A stretch of DNA of 40,215 nt from Spirochaetales bacterium Spiro_03 (GCA_001603105.1 LVBE01000119.1:1-40215); one strand, 5' to 3'. Positions 24,168 to 31,862 are shown, counted from the stretch's first letter. Notes: generated by a model not told the origin, from the letters alone. Translations and numbers: made by a program.

Positions 24168-25241
24168 ATGAGTACAGTACGCTATGGTCTTATCGGCTAC
24201 GGAAAGGTTGCCCACGTCCACGCCAAGGCGATCAGGGCGGCAGCGGACAGCACCCTGGTCGCCGTTTGGGGCCGGGATCGAGAGAAGAGTGCCGCCTTTG
24301 CCAAAACGTGGGATATCCTCCCCTTCACCGACATTGGCCAGATGGTGGACGAAGGGCGCGTCGATGCATTGATCATCACCACACCCCATCCACTGCACAA
24401 GGAGCACACCATCGCTGCCTTGGAGGCAGGGGCCCATGTGCTGGTGGAAAAGCCTATGGCCCTCACCGTCAGCGACTGTACAGCGATGATCGAGTGTGCC
24501 AACCGGGTTGGCAAGAAACTCTCGGTGGTCAGCCAGCGGCGCTGGCTTCCTGCTAGCCGGCGCATCAAGACGGCGATCGAGGCCGGCAAGATCGGAAAGC
24601 CGATGATCGCTCAGGTGACGATGCTCGGCTGGCGCGATGAGGAGTACTACAACAGCGATCCGTGGCGCGGCAAATGGGATCTTGAGGGTGGTGGGGTCCT
24701 GATCAATCAAGCTCCCCACCAACTCGATCTTTTGCACTGGTTTCTCGGGCCAGTGAAGGAGGTGTACGCCCAGTGGGACAACGTCAACCACCCGTACATC
24801 GAGGTGGAGGATACTGCGGTAGCCACCGTTCGCTTTGAAAGCGGGGCGATGGCTTCGATCCTTGTCTCCAACTCCCAGAAACCCGGTATCTACGCCAAGG
24901 TCCACGTCCACGGCTCCGCTGCCTATTCGGTGGGGGTGCAGACCGATGGGGGTGCGATGTTCATTGCCGGGCGCAGCTCGGTGTTGGAGCCTCCGGTCAA
25001 TGACCTATGGACCGTGGAAGGCGAGCAGCACCTCTTGAAGGTGTGGGAAGGCGAAGATACTGCCTTCTTCAACACCATCGACCCGGTGTCGTACTTCTTC
25101 ACCCGCCAGATCGAAGCCTTCAGCAAGGCCATCCTCACCGATACCATCCCGCCATCCCCCGGAGAAGAGGGGCGAGAGACCGTCAAACTCATCGAAGGGA
25201 TGTACCGCAGCCAGCGCGAGGGATCTCCCATCCGATATTGA
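24168..25241 (+). CDS. Gfo/Idh/MocA-family sugar oxidoreductase
   Basis: This 357-residue NAD(P)-dependent oxidoreductase has an N-terminal Rossmann fold (VRYGLIGYGKVAHVHAKAI, residues 3-21) and the EKPMAL motif with its conserved lysine near residue 100. DLEGGGVLINQAPHQLDLLHWFLG (about residues 178-201) holds the catalytic Asp/His pair (HQLDLL). The C-terminal domain is the usual open beta sheet. Members oxidise or reduce ring hydroxyls of sugars, inositols and glycosides. It is the fifth gene of the RpiR-led operon. The paired MDR and Gfo/Idh enzymes suggest an oxidation-reduction (epimerisation) step in the pathway. Confidence 0.92.
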   Translation: MSTVRYGLIGYGKVAHVHAKAIRAAADSTLVAVWGRDREKSAAFAKTWDILPFTDIGQMVDEGRVDALIITTPHPLHKEHTIAALEAGAHVLVEKPMALTVSDCTAMIECANRVGKKLSVVSQRRWLPASRRIKTAIEAGKIGKPMIAQVTMLGWRDEEYYNSDPWRGKWDLEGGGVLINQAPHQLDLLHWFLGPVKEVYAQWDNVNHPYIEVEDTAVATVRFESGAMASILVSNSQKPGIYAKVHVHGSAAYSVGVQTDGGAMFIAGRSSVLEPPVNDLWTVEGEQHLLKVWEGEDTAFFNTIDPVSYFFTRQIEAFSKAILTDTIPPSPGEEGRETVKLIEGMYRSQREGSPIRY

Positions 25242-25298
25242 CGAAGTGGTGTTGCATAGTAGCTGAACCTTGAGGATAATCAGCCTAGGGGGAGTTTT

Positions 25299-25820
25299 AT
25301 GGCCCAAGACGTACGGATCATCACCACCGGCGGGACCTTCGACAAGCAATACGATGCCATCAGCGGAGAGCTGACGTTCAGAGAGAGCCAGCTGCCGCGA
25401 ATCCTCGGCCAGGCCCGCTGTACCCTGACGGTCCACCTCGAAGGGCCGCTTGCCGTCGACAGCCTCTATATGACCGAAGAGCAGCGCCAGGAGATCGCCA
25501 ACGCCTGCCTCCATAGTGCAGAGGACCGTATTGTCATCATCCACGGCACGGACACCATGTGCAACACAGCCGCGGTCATCGCCCGCACCCTTGCATCCGA
25601 GCATACCAAGACCGTGGTCCTCACCGGTGCGATGATCCCCTACTCCCTTGAGGGATCGGATGCGATCTTCAACCTCGGCTGTGCCATCTCAGCTGTCCAA
25701 CTCCTCCCTGCCGGTGTCTTTTTGACAATGAGCGGAAGGATTTTCTCGTGGGACAACTGCCGCAAGAACAAAGAGAAAGGAATCTTTGAACCGATCGACT
25801 CTGCTCGGTTGGCCTATTGA
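25299..25820 (+). CDS. One-domain asparaginase-like protein
   Basis: This 173-residue protein matches only the N-terminal domain of type I/II L-asparaginases. It has both catalytic threonine motifs: TTGGTFDK (residues 9-16) and HGTDTM (about 83-88) with the Thr-Asp pair. It also has VVLTGAMIPYSLEGSDAIFNLGCAI. It ends soon after SGRIFSWDNCRKNKEKGIFE, where full-length enzymes (about 320-340 residues) continue into the C-terminal domain that completes the active site of the neighbour. Short proteins of this type exist in other bacteria, so this is probably an intact small family member and not a fragment. A GGGGGAG site precedes the ATG. It lies 57 bp behind the Gfo/Idh gene and converges with oadG. 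Substrate unknown. Confidence 0.8.
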   Translation: MAQDVRIITTGGTFDKQYDAISGELTFRESQLPRILGQARCTLTVHLEGPLAVDSLYMTEEQRQEIANACLHSAEDRIVIIHGTDTMCNTAAVIARTLASEHTKTVVLTGAMIPYSLEGSDAIFNLGCAISAVQLLPAGVFLTMSGRIFSWDNCRKNKEKGIFEPIDSARLAY

Positions 25821-25839
25821 GCTATCCGCTTCGCCTGCC

Positions 25840-25956
25840 CTACTTCTTCTTCCCCAATACCAAGATAACGAGGTAGATGACAAGGATGACGACAAAGATT
25901 GCAGCCATTCCACGCCCCATGAGAATGAGCGATACATTGAATGCGCTCTGATCCAT
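25840..25956 (-). CDS. oadG: Minimal OadG-type gamma subunit of a sodium-pump decarboxylase (38 residues)
   Basis: This very short gene encodes 38 residues: a short N-terminus MDQSAFNVSLILM, then GRGMAAIFVVILVIYLVILVLG as a single membrane helix (about residues 14-35), then KKK. The G-x-G-M-x-x-x-F start of the helix is the signature of OadG/MmdD gamma subunits, which anchor the soluble carboxyltransferase to the beta subunit. Usual OadG proteins have about 80 residues with a charged cytoplasmic tail that binds zinc; this one lacks the tail. GGAGGG lies upstream of the ATG, overlapping the oadB stop region with 11 bp between the genes. The adjacent oadB makes the assignment firm despite the size. 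Confidence 0.8.
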   Translation of the reverse strand: MDQSAFNVSLILMGRGMAAIFVVILVIYLVILVLGKKK

Positions 25957-25967
25957 CTTCTGCCCTC

Positions 25968-27104
25968 CTACAGCAAGCCTGGCACGAGGCCTAGGATGAC
26001 GCCGCCTGCGATGACGCTGGCGATCTGGCCGGCGACATTGGCACCCACCGCATGCATCAACAGATGATTCTGGGGGTCAGCCTCCTGTCCCATGCGCTGG
26101 ATGACCCGCGCAGACATCGGAAAGGCGGAGATTCCTGCAGCCCCCACCATCGGGTTGACCTTGTTCTTGCTAAAGAGGTTCAAGAACTTGGCAAAGAGCA
26201 CGCCGGCGATTGAGTCGAAGACGAACGCCAAGAGCCCCAGGGCCATGATCATCACCGTCTGGATAGTCACAAACTGTTCGGCTTTCATCGTCGAAGCGAT
26301 GGTAATGCCCAACAGCAATGTGATGAGGTTGACCAAGGTCGTCTGCGCTGTCTCTGAGAGCGAATCCAGGACCGAACACTCACGGATGAGGTTGCCGAAC
26401 ATCAACAGGCCGACCAGCGAGACCGAGGCAGGGGCTACATAGCCGGCGACGACGGTGACGATGATCGGAAAGAGGATCTTGGCACGCTTATCCACCGAGC
26501 GAGGGTTGTAGCTCATACGGATCATCCGCTCCTTCTTGGTGGTCACCAGCTTGATGGCAAAGGGTTGGATGATCGGCACCAGGGCCATGTAGGAGTACGC
26601 CGCGATGGCGATCGGACCCATGTACTTGGATCCCAAGACCTGGGCAACCAGAATTGAGGTTGGCCCATCAGCTGCTCCGATGATCCCGATAGATGCGGCA
26701 TCGACGAGGTTGAAGCCCAACAGCGTCGCCACGCTGATCGTGGCGAAGATCCCCCACTGGGCGGCGGCTCCAAAGAGGATCAGCTTGGGATTGACCAGAA
26801 GCGGGCCAAAGTCGATCATCGCCCCGATGCCGATGAAGAGCAACAGCGGCATCGCCTCAGCGGCATTGATCCCGATGCCAAAGAGCCAGTCAAGAATTCC
26901 CTCGACCTCTCCGATGCCACTCATCATCTGCGTGACTGCCCCACTGAAGGGCAGGTTCACCAAGATGGCACCAAAGCCCATCGGCAGCAGCAGCGCCGGT
27001 TCCAGTTTCTTGGAGATGGCAAGGTAGATGAGTAGGCCACCCACCCCATACATAATCAGTTGCTTGAACGTTGTAGCGAGAAGGCCATCCAGCAAAAAGC
27101 TCAT
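25968..27104 (-). CDS. oadB: Sodium ion-translocating decarboxylase beta subunit
   Basis: This 378-residue integral membrane protein of the OadB/MmdB/GcdB family couples decarboxylation of a carboxybiotin to Na+ export. Diagnostic segments are GIGAMIDFGPLL (about residues 92-103) with the essential aspartate, IGIIGAADGPTSILVA (about 138-153), FGNLIRECSVLDSLSE (about 235-250) and the C-terminal HAVGANVAGQIASVIAGG. Around nine hydrophobic stretches are present. Only the gamma subunit accompanies it. No alpha carboxyltransferase or dedicated biotin carrier is adjacent, so the partner (oxaloacetate, methylmalonyl-CoA or glutaconyl-CoA decarboxylase) must be encoded elsewhere. The divergent AraC regulator and structured leader suggest regulated expression. 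Confidence 0.93.
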   Translation of the reverse strand: MSFLLDGLLATTFKQLIMYGVGGLLIYLAISKKLEPALLLPMGFGAILVNLPFSGAVTQMMSGIGEVEGILDWLFGIGINAAEAMPLLLFIGIGAMIDFGPLLVNPKLILFGAAAQWGIFATISVATLLGFNLVDAASIGIIGAADGPTSILVAQVLGSKYMGPIAIAAYSYMALVPIIQPFAIKLVTTKKERMIRMSYNPRSVDKRAKILFPIIVTVVAGYVAPASVSLVGLLMFGNLIRECSVLDSLSETAQTTLVNLITLLLGITIASTMKAEQFVTIQTVMIMALGLLAFVFDSIAGVLFAKFLNLFSKNKVNPMVGAAGISAFPMSARVIQRMGQEADPQNHLLMHAVGANVAGQIASVIAGGVILGLVPGLL

Positions 27105-27120
27105 CAGGACCCCCCAGATG

Positions 27121-27172
27121 AATAAAAATAGGGGGAGAAGTTGACTTCGCCGACCGGCTATGAAGCTCCCCC
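27121..27172 (-). promoter_or_regulatory. Structured, terminator-like leader of oadB
   Basis: On the minus strand GGGGGAG (27172-27166) pairs with CTCCCCC (27137-27131), enclosing smaller nested stems CTTC/GAAG and GCCG/CGGC. It is followed by TATTTTTATT (27130-27121), like a weak intrinsic terminator. A GGGGGG run at 27115-27110, just before the oadB ATG, could pair with the same CCCCC arm instead, giving two exclusive structures. This would allow attenuation or control of translation initiation. No known riboswitch class was recognised. Confidence 0.5.
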
Positions 27173-27181
27173 GACACCCCC

Positions 27182-27224
27182 ATCATAGATGGTGGGCCCG
27201 CCTTGGTCAAATGGAAGTGACCAA
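27182..27224 (-). promoter_or_regulatory. oadB promoter with overlapping perfect dyad operator
   Basis: On the minus strand TTGACC (27210-27205) and TATGAT (27187-27182) are exactly 17 bp apart, giving a start near 27175. A perfect inverted repeat TTGGTCA (27203-27209) - 8 nt - TGACCAA (27218-27224) covers the -35 box. A further GTGAC/GTCAC pair lies at 27217-27221 and 27231-27235. The divergent AraC-type protein is the natural candidate to bind here. Confidence 0.6.
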
Positions 27225-27279
27225 CACCCTGTCACTTTGCCGCCTTGACAAAGAACCTACCGTATTGGACCATTTCGCC

Positions 27280-28140
27280 ATGGAGCCGACCATCCTGCAA
27301 GAGAGCACCTACTTCCATGACCCCTCCCTTCCGCTCAAAGTCATGAAGCGTGACCCCGAGATCACCTACCGCCTCCATGGCCATGAATTCCATGAGTTGG
27401 TCGTCGTCATCGGCGGTCGGGGCACCACCTACACCGCTGACGGCGAGTTCGCCATCGGCGAGGGCTCGGTATTGTATGTTCCCCCTGGCTGCCAGCACGG
27501 CTACAAGGAGCTCGACCACCTGGTGCTCTACAACATCATCTGGGGAGAGAACCTTGTCAAAAAGCAAACTCTCGACCTTGAACAGCTTCCTGGCTTCTCA
27601 TCAATCTTCAAAGCCAAGAACCTGGTCTTGATGCACCTCGCCCCTGCCCAGTTCGCTGACCTGGTGCCGCTGGTTCTTCTTCTTGAGAAGGAGGGTGATG
27701 ATTTTTCCTACGGAAGCGGCAGCCGCATCCTCTCTTGGGCATACCTGTTGCAGATCCTGGTCCTGCTGAGTCGGATCTTCGACCAGACCCCGTCAGCTGC
27801 CAACCGCACAGCCCGCCAACTCTGGGATGTCTTTGCCTATATGGATGAGCATCTGGACACTCCCCTCTCGACCGAGGAGCTGACGGCTGTGGCGGCAATG
27901 AGCAGCAGCACCCTCAACCGCACCTTCAAGCACGCCACCGGTCTCTCACCGATTGAGTTTCACATCCACAAACGAATCGGCCGCGCCTGTACCCTGATCC
28001 AGGAGCGCGGCCTTTCGATGGCAGAGGTGGGAGAGGCGTGCGGGTTCTCCGACCCAAACTACTTCTCCCGGCAGTTTCGCAAGGTCATGGGGATGAGCCC
28101 CAAGCAGTATCAGCGGATCTTCACCAGCCGCTTTACGTAA
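27280..28140 (+). CDS. AraC-family regulator with cupin sensor domain (RhaS/RhaR-like)
   Basis: From the chosen start this is a 286-residue regulator. The N-terminal cupin domain includes ITYRLHGHEFHELVVVIGGRGTTYTADGEFAIGEGSVLYVPPG, where the HGHEFHE block is a likely ligand or metal site. The C-terminal AraC domain has two helix-turn-helices: STEELTAVAAMSSSTLNRTFKHATG and MAEVGEACGFSDPNYFSRQFRKVMG. The start is uncertain. In-frame ATGs at 27160 and 27211 also exist, none with a Shine-Dalgarno. The first lies inside the oadB leader on the other strand and the second inside the operator dyad. 27280 fits the usual N-terminus of the family. It is divergent from oadB-oadG and probably controls them. 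It overlaps the convergent SulP gene by 8 bp. Confidence 0.88.
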   Translation: MEPTILQESTYFHDPSLPLKVMKRDPEITYRLHGHEFHELVVVIGGRGTTYTADGEFAIGEGSVLYVPPGCQHGYKELDHLVLYNIIWGENLVKKQTLDLEQLPGFSSIFKAKNLVLMHLAPAQFADLVPLVLLLEKEGDDFSYGSGSRILSWAYLLQILVLLSRIFDQTPSAANRTARQLWDVFAYMDEHLDTPLSTEELTAVAAMSSSTLNRTFKHATGLSPIEFHIHKRIGRACTLIQERGLSMAEVGEACGFSDPNYFSRQFRKVMGMSPKQYQRIFTSRFT

Positions 28141-29758
28141 GCGACTCCAAGGCGATGACCGCTGAAGAGAAGATCCGCTCTTCTCCGATGAGATGGATGA
28201 AGTCAAGGCGCTCCATCAGCGAGCGTACCGGCTTCTGCAGTCCCACCAGGTAGACATCCACGCCCTTTGAGCGACAGAGGCGCACGATATCACTGAGCTC
28301 GTTGATCGAGCTGTGGTCGATCGAGGGCACGCCCCTGAGGCTGAAGATGATCCGCTCTGCCCCATCGCCAATCAATGACTCGGTGACCTCGGTCAGCTGG
28401 TTCTGGCTGCCGAAGAAGAGCTGGCCGTCGACATAGACAACCTTGGTCCGCTTGGCTCCGGCTCCGAGCTCGGCGGTCACCGGATCGATCTCGATGGAGA
28501 TCTTGTGGCTCTTGACGATGAACATCACCATCGAGAAGGCGATGCCGGCAAAGATCGCCACCGTCAGATCAAAGAAGACCGTCGCCCCCATCGTGATGAG
28601 GAACTGGGCCATCGAGGTCTTGATCCGCTTACGGAAGATCCTCCTGATGGCAATCCAATCATTCATCCGCCAGGCAGTGACGATCAGCACTCCTGCGAGA
28701 GCGGCCAAGGGGATGCGACTGAGGAAGGGGCCGAGGAGGAACATCGACAAGAGCAGGCCGATGGCGTGGATGATGCTCGTCAGCCGTGTCTGCTGCCCTG
28801 CCCTGATGGCCACCGAAGTACGGGCGATAGCTGCAGTGGCGGGAATGCCTCCGAAGAATGGGATGATCACGTTGCCGATGCCTTGGGCGTAGAGCTCACG
28901 GGTCGCATTGAACTTCTCCTTCTTCATCTTTGAGGCGTAGGTGCCGCACAGCAGGCTCTCAACCATCCCCAGGGCGGCGATTGAGATCGCCGGGGAGATG
29001 AGTGAGCCGAAGTGGTGCCACGGCATCGACAGCAGATGCAGCCGGTCGGCTGCAACGAGGGTGCGGGGAATCGACCCTACCTCAGCGACAGGGAGGTTGA
29101 GCACCATCTGGGCAACGAGGGCGATGATGAGGCTCAGTAGACTTGCGTGGACCTTGGCGTTCCACTTCTTCGGCCAGAAGATCATGAAGAGGACAACAAA
29201 GAGGCCGTAGGCGAGGGCCGGCAGGTGAATCGCAAACCCATCACGGACATAGGAGGCGATCATCTGTGGAATCTGGGTTCCGGTGCTCGTCACCCCGAAG
29301 AAGGGATCGATCTGGCCAAAGGCGATGATGATCGCAATCCCGCTGGTGAAGCCGGTGACCACCGGAGAAGGAATGTATGAGACAAGGGCTCCGACGCGTA
29401 GCACCCCGGCCAAAAGCCGCACCACACCGCTGAGGAAGGTTGCAAAGAGCACCCCCTCGATGCCATAGTGGGCACCGACGGTGATGAGGATCATCGCCAT
29501 CGTCCCGGTCGGCCCACTGATCTGATAGGAGGCCCCACCGAGGCCTGCGATGACCAAACCACTGATGATCGCCGTGATCATCCCGCTGGCCGCACTCTGG
29601 CCGGAGCTCACGGCAAAGGCGAGGGCCAACGGCAGCGCGACCGCAGCAACGGTGAGGCCCGCCATCAGGTCCTTGGTGAATGTACTGGTTGAGTACCCTG
29701 AAAATTCCCGCTTGAGATCCGAAAGAAATGAAGCCGGCTTCGGCTTACAGACATGCAT
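28133..29758 (-). CDS. SulP-family anion transporter with STAS domain
   Basis: From the ATG at 29758 this is a 541-residue SLC26/SulP transporter. The membrane domain spans about residues 30-400, with TSTFTKDLMAGLTVAAVALPLALAFAV at the start of the first helix. GLGGASYQISGPTGTMAMIL is the SulP signature, and ELYAQGIGNVIIPFFGGIPATAAIARTSVAIRAG is the conserved second-repeat segment. The C-terminal cytoplasmic STAS domain (about 425-541) includes SLRGVPSIDHSSINELSDIV. A GTG three codons earlier (29767) is possible, but the GGGTGGG run sits better before 29758. Bacterial members carry sulfate, bicarbonate or dicarboxylates; the substrate cannot be told here. It has its own promoter. Confidence 0.92.
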   Translation of the reverse strand: MHVCKPKPASFLSDLKREFSGYSTSTFTKDLMAGLTVAAVALPLALAFAVSSGQSAASGMITAIISGLVIAGLGGASYQISGPTGTMAMILITVGAHYGIEGVLFATFLSGVVRLLAGVLRVGALVSYIPSPVVTGFTSGIAIIIAFGQIDPFFGVTSTGTQIPQMIASYVRDGFAIHLPALAYGLFVVLFMIFWPKKWNAKVHASLLSLIIALVAQMVLNLPVAEVGSIPRTLVAADRLHLLSMPWHHFGSLISPAISIAALGMVESLLCGTYASKMKKEKFNATRELYAQGIGNVIIPFFGGIPATAAIARTSVAIRAGQQTRLTSIIHAIGLLLSMFLLGPFLSRIPLAALAGVLIVTAWRMNDWIAIRRIFRKRIKTSMAQFLITMGATVFFDLTVAIFAGIAFSMVMFIVKSHKISIEIDPVTAELGAGAKRTKVVYVDGQLFFGSQNQLTEVTESLIGDGAERIIFSLRGVPSIDHSSINELSDIVRLCRSKGVDVYLVGLQKPVRSLMERLDFIHLIGEERIFSSAVIALESLT

Positions 29759-29795
29759 CCCACCCACCCCCGCGCCAAGTCATCGGCGTGGGTAT

Positions 29796-29824
29796 ATGAT
29801 AGCCATTGTGGCCTATAAACTCAA
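29796..29824 (-). promoter_or_regulatory. Promoter of the SulP transporter gene
   Basis: On the minus strand TTGAGT (29824-29819) and TATCAT (29801-29796) are 17 bp apart, inside the 78-bp gap after the VOC gene. An imperfect dyad around 29800-29816 (ATAGCCA / TGGCCTAT with one bulged base) lies between the boxes. Confidence 0.55.
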
Positions 29825-29836
29825 GGCGATATGCCC

Positions 29837-30211
29837 TCAGCGCTTGGTAGGCACTATCTCGATCCAGTAGCCGTCTGGGTCGACGATGAAGTAGATTCCC
29901 ATCGCCTTGTTCTCGTAGATGATGCAATCCATCTTTCTGTGCTTCGCCCGCGCCGCCTCAAGGTCATCGGTCTCGAAGGCGAGGTGGAACTCATTGTCCC
30001 CAAGGTTGTAGGAGTCCTTCTCCCAGTCTCGCAACCACGTCAATTCCAGCTTGTGGGCCGACTCGCCATCGCCGAGGAAGACGATACTATAGGAGCCATC
30101 ACTGGCCTCCTTGCGCCGTGTCTCGGTCAGGGCGAGGGCATCACGGTAGAAGGCAAGAGAACGCTCAAGGTCGATGACGTTGATGTTGTTGTGTGAAAAC
30201 CGAAACTTCAT
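29837..30211 (-). CDS. VOC-superfamily (glyoxalase I-like) protein
   Basis: This 124-residue vicinal-oxygen-chelate fold protein resembles lactoylglutathione lyase. It has two beta-alpha-beta-beta-beta modules: module 1 begins HNNINVIDLERSLAFYRDAL (residues 7-26), and module 2 begins NEFHLAFETDDLEAARAKH. Metal ligand candidates are His7, a Glu in LELTWLRDWE, His in EFHLAFE and the C-terminal Glu of GYWIEIVP, the usual four of glyoxalase I. The ATG at 30211 follows a GGAGG site and overlaps the stop of the MBL gene by 4 bp (ATGA), so the two are translationally coupled. Methylglyoxal detoxification is possible but not shown. Confidence 0.87.
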   Translation of the reverse strand: MKFRFSHNNINVIDLERSLAFYRDALALTETRRKEASDGSYSIVFLGDGESAHKLELTWLRDWEKDSYNLGDNEFHLAFETDDLEAARAKHRKMDCIIYENKAMGIYFIVDPDGYWIEIVPTKR

Positions 30212-30891
30212 GCAATCCTCCATGTATAGGGACTCTTGTCCAATTGTACTATCTCACCCTCATAGCTATCCAGATCACGTCTGAGCCGACTGCAGACGGT
30301 GCTGTCACCCCAAAAGTGCATCGGTACCAGGGTCTTTACCGTGGCCCGCTGCAGAAGGTCCTTCGCCCCGAGGCTATACGCCTTCCCAAGGCGAGGATCG
30401 ACGGGAACAAAGGCGATATCCAGGCTCTTGGGCAGGCGCTCTAGCTCGGCGCGATACGCCGTGGCCATCGCACTGTTATACGCCTCGCTCTCCCCATCCC
30501 AATGCCAGTGGTTCAAATCCCCGCTATAGTAGAGCTTCATACCCTCAAGATCCAAAATGAAGGCCACCCCCTCGTCAGTAGAGCGCAGTGTCGCAACAGC
30601 GATGCCCAATACCTCGGCTCTCTCATGGACTCCCATCCACGTTACATCAAGGCCTGACGGCACATCGGAAGCAGGGATATCGTCTGAGAGGACAAAATTG
30701 GCCCCACCTGGATGGGAGGCAAAGCCAAAGATCGATTGGCTGTAGTGATCGCCATGGCGATGGCTGGCAAAGACCACCAACGGCTTCTCTGCTGAAGGAA
30801 GGCCGATAGGCCCGGTGGTGTGGTCAAAGAGCAGCAGGTGGTGCTCACTCTCCACCAAGAATGCGCTGTGTCCGAGGTAGGTACAATTCAT
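30208..30891 (-). CDS. MBL-fold metallo-hydrolase (UlaG-like)
   Basis: This 227-residue metallo-beta-lactamase-fold hydrolase starts MNCTYLGHSAFLVE, as UlaG/YfiF-like members do. The metal-binding motif is His44-x-His46-x-Asp48-His49 (FASHRHGDHYS). Further candidate ligands are Asp in YYSGDLNHWHW (about residue 129) and His in LVPMHFWGD near the C-terminus. A signal peptide or membrane segment is absent, so it is cytoplasmic. It is coupled to the VOC gene; together they might handle a reactive small metabolite (inference). No good ribosome-binding site precedes the ATG at 30891, so translation may be weak or the start slightly different. Confidence 0.85.
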   Translation of the reverse strand: MNCTYLGHSAFLVESEHHLLLFDHTTGPIGLPSAEKPLVVFASHRHGDHYSQSIFGFASHPGGANFVLSDDIPASDVPSGLDVTWMGVHERAEVLGIAVATLRSTDEGVAFILDLEGMKLYYSGDLNHWHWDGESEAYNSAMATAYRAELERLPKSLDIAFVPVDPRLGKAYSLGAKDLLQRATVKTLVPMHFWGDSTVCSRLRRDLDSYEGEIVQLDKSPYTWRIA

Positions 30892-30933
30892 ACCATTACC
30901 ATGGGCTATTGATTGTAGGCTGTCAAGCAGCCT

Positions 30934-31845
30934 TCATCGTTCCAAGAGCCATTCAATGACATGTTGCACCCTGATGCCCTCGTACGTACCCACAGTATAT
31001 CGATCGAGGGTAAGGACGGTCTTCGGCCAGTTGTCCATGATTTTCCGAAGCGGCTCCATTTCACGTTCAAATGTCCGTGCATCGCTCATATTTGCAGTCA
31101 CTTGATAATAGGCGTATTGACCGTTCTTCCGAACCACGAAGTCAGTTTCCACACCACCTGACCGTCCGGTGAATACCTCATACCCCCTGCGATTAAGCTC
31201 GAGGTACACGGCGTTTTCCAAAGAGCGTCCCAGATCATATCCGCTTCGTCGGCTCGTTTGGTTTCTCAGGCCCAAATCTACGCAATACCATTTCCGCTGA
31301 CTTAGAAGGATCTCTTTTCCCTTGGTATCAAACCCATGGACCGGATAGAATACAAACGCTTCGGCCAATGCCTCGAGGTAGTCAGATACGGTATTTGCAG
31401 AGACCCTTCTGACATGTGTGCAAAGATAGTCGGTAATGCGTTTCACCGGTACTATGCTCGATATTGAGTCAGAAAGGAACGCAGCAATCGCCTTAAGCAG
31501 ACCGATATCAACCACATTCCTGCGGGTTCGGCCAGCAGTAACACGCGTATTACGTCCGACAATATCATTGACGATGACCGTATTGTATATTCCGTCCATG
31601 TACATTCGGAACCGCTCATCATCATATCGGCCAACGACCAATGCCGGCATTCCCCCTCGCTTCAGGTATTCTACCAATGTCTCGTCAGAACTATCGCCAG
31701 CTACCATACAATACTCTTTGAAGGAGAAGGGGAGGATCGGGATCTCAACATACCGCCCCGAGAGCAGCGTTGCTAGCTCAGTTGATAGCATGTATGCGTT
31801 GGAGCCTGTGATATATAGGTCTATAGTATCAATATAAATTCCCAT
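30934..31845 (-). pseudogene. 5'-truncated AAA ATPase / DUF4143 protein gene
   Basis: This 303-residue frame corresponds to the rear part of the AAA_14-DUF4143 family (normally about 400 residues). It opens directly in the late ATPase segment, IDLYITGSNAYMLSTELATLLSGRYVEI, followed by PFSFKEY. The roughly 100-120 residues carrying Walker A and Walker B are missing. The DUF4143 part is intact (LYITGS to the end; ETDFVVRKNGQYAYYQV is the nuclease-like segment). Only 17 bp separate it from the upstream stop codon of the EgsA-like gene, so the missing 5' part was lost where the two genes meet. The region looks AT-richer with different codon use, suggesting horizontal origin. Without the P-loop it cannot be a working ATPase. 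Confidence 0.85.
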
Positions 31846-31862
31846 TTGGGAGCGTAATCTTC

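Noticed and set aside
27160-27279. Longer AraC regulator starting at 27160 or 27211
   Set aside because: 27160 lies within the oadB leader stem and 27211 within the operator dyad; neither has a ribosome-binding site. Not fully excluded for 27211.
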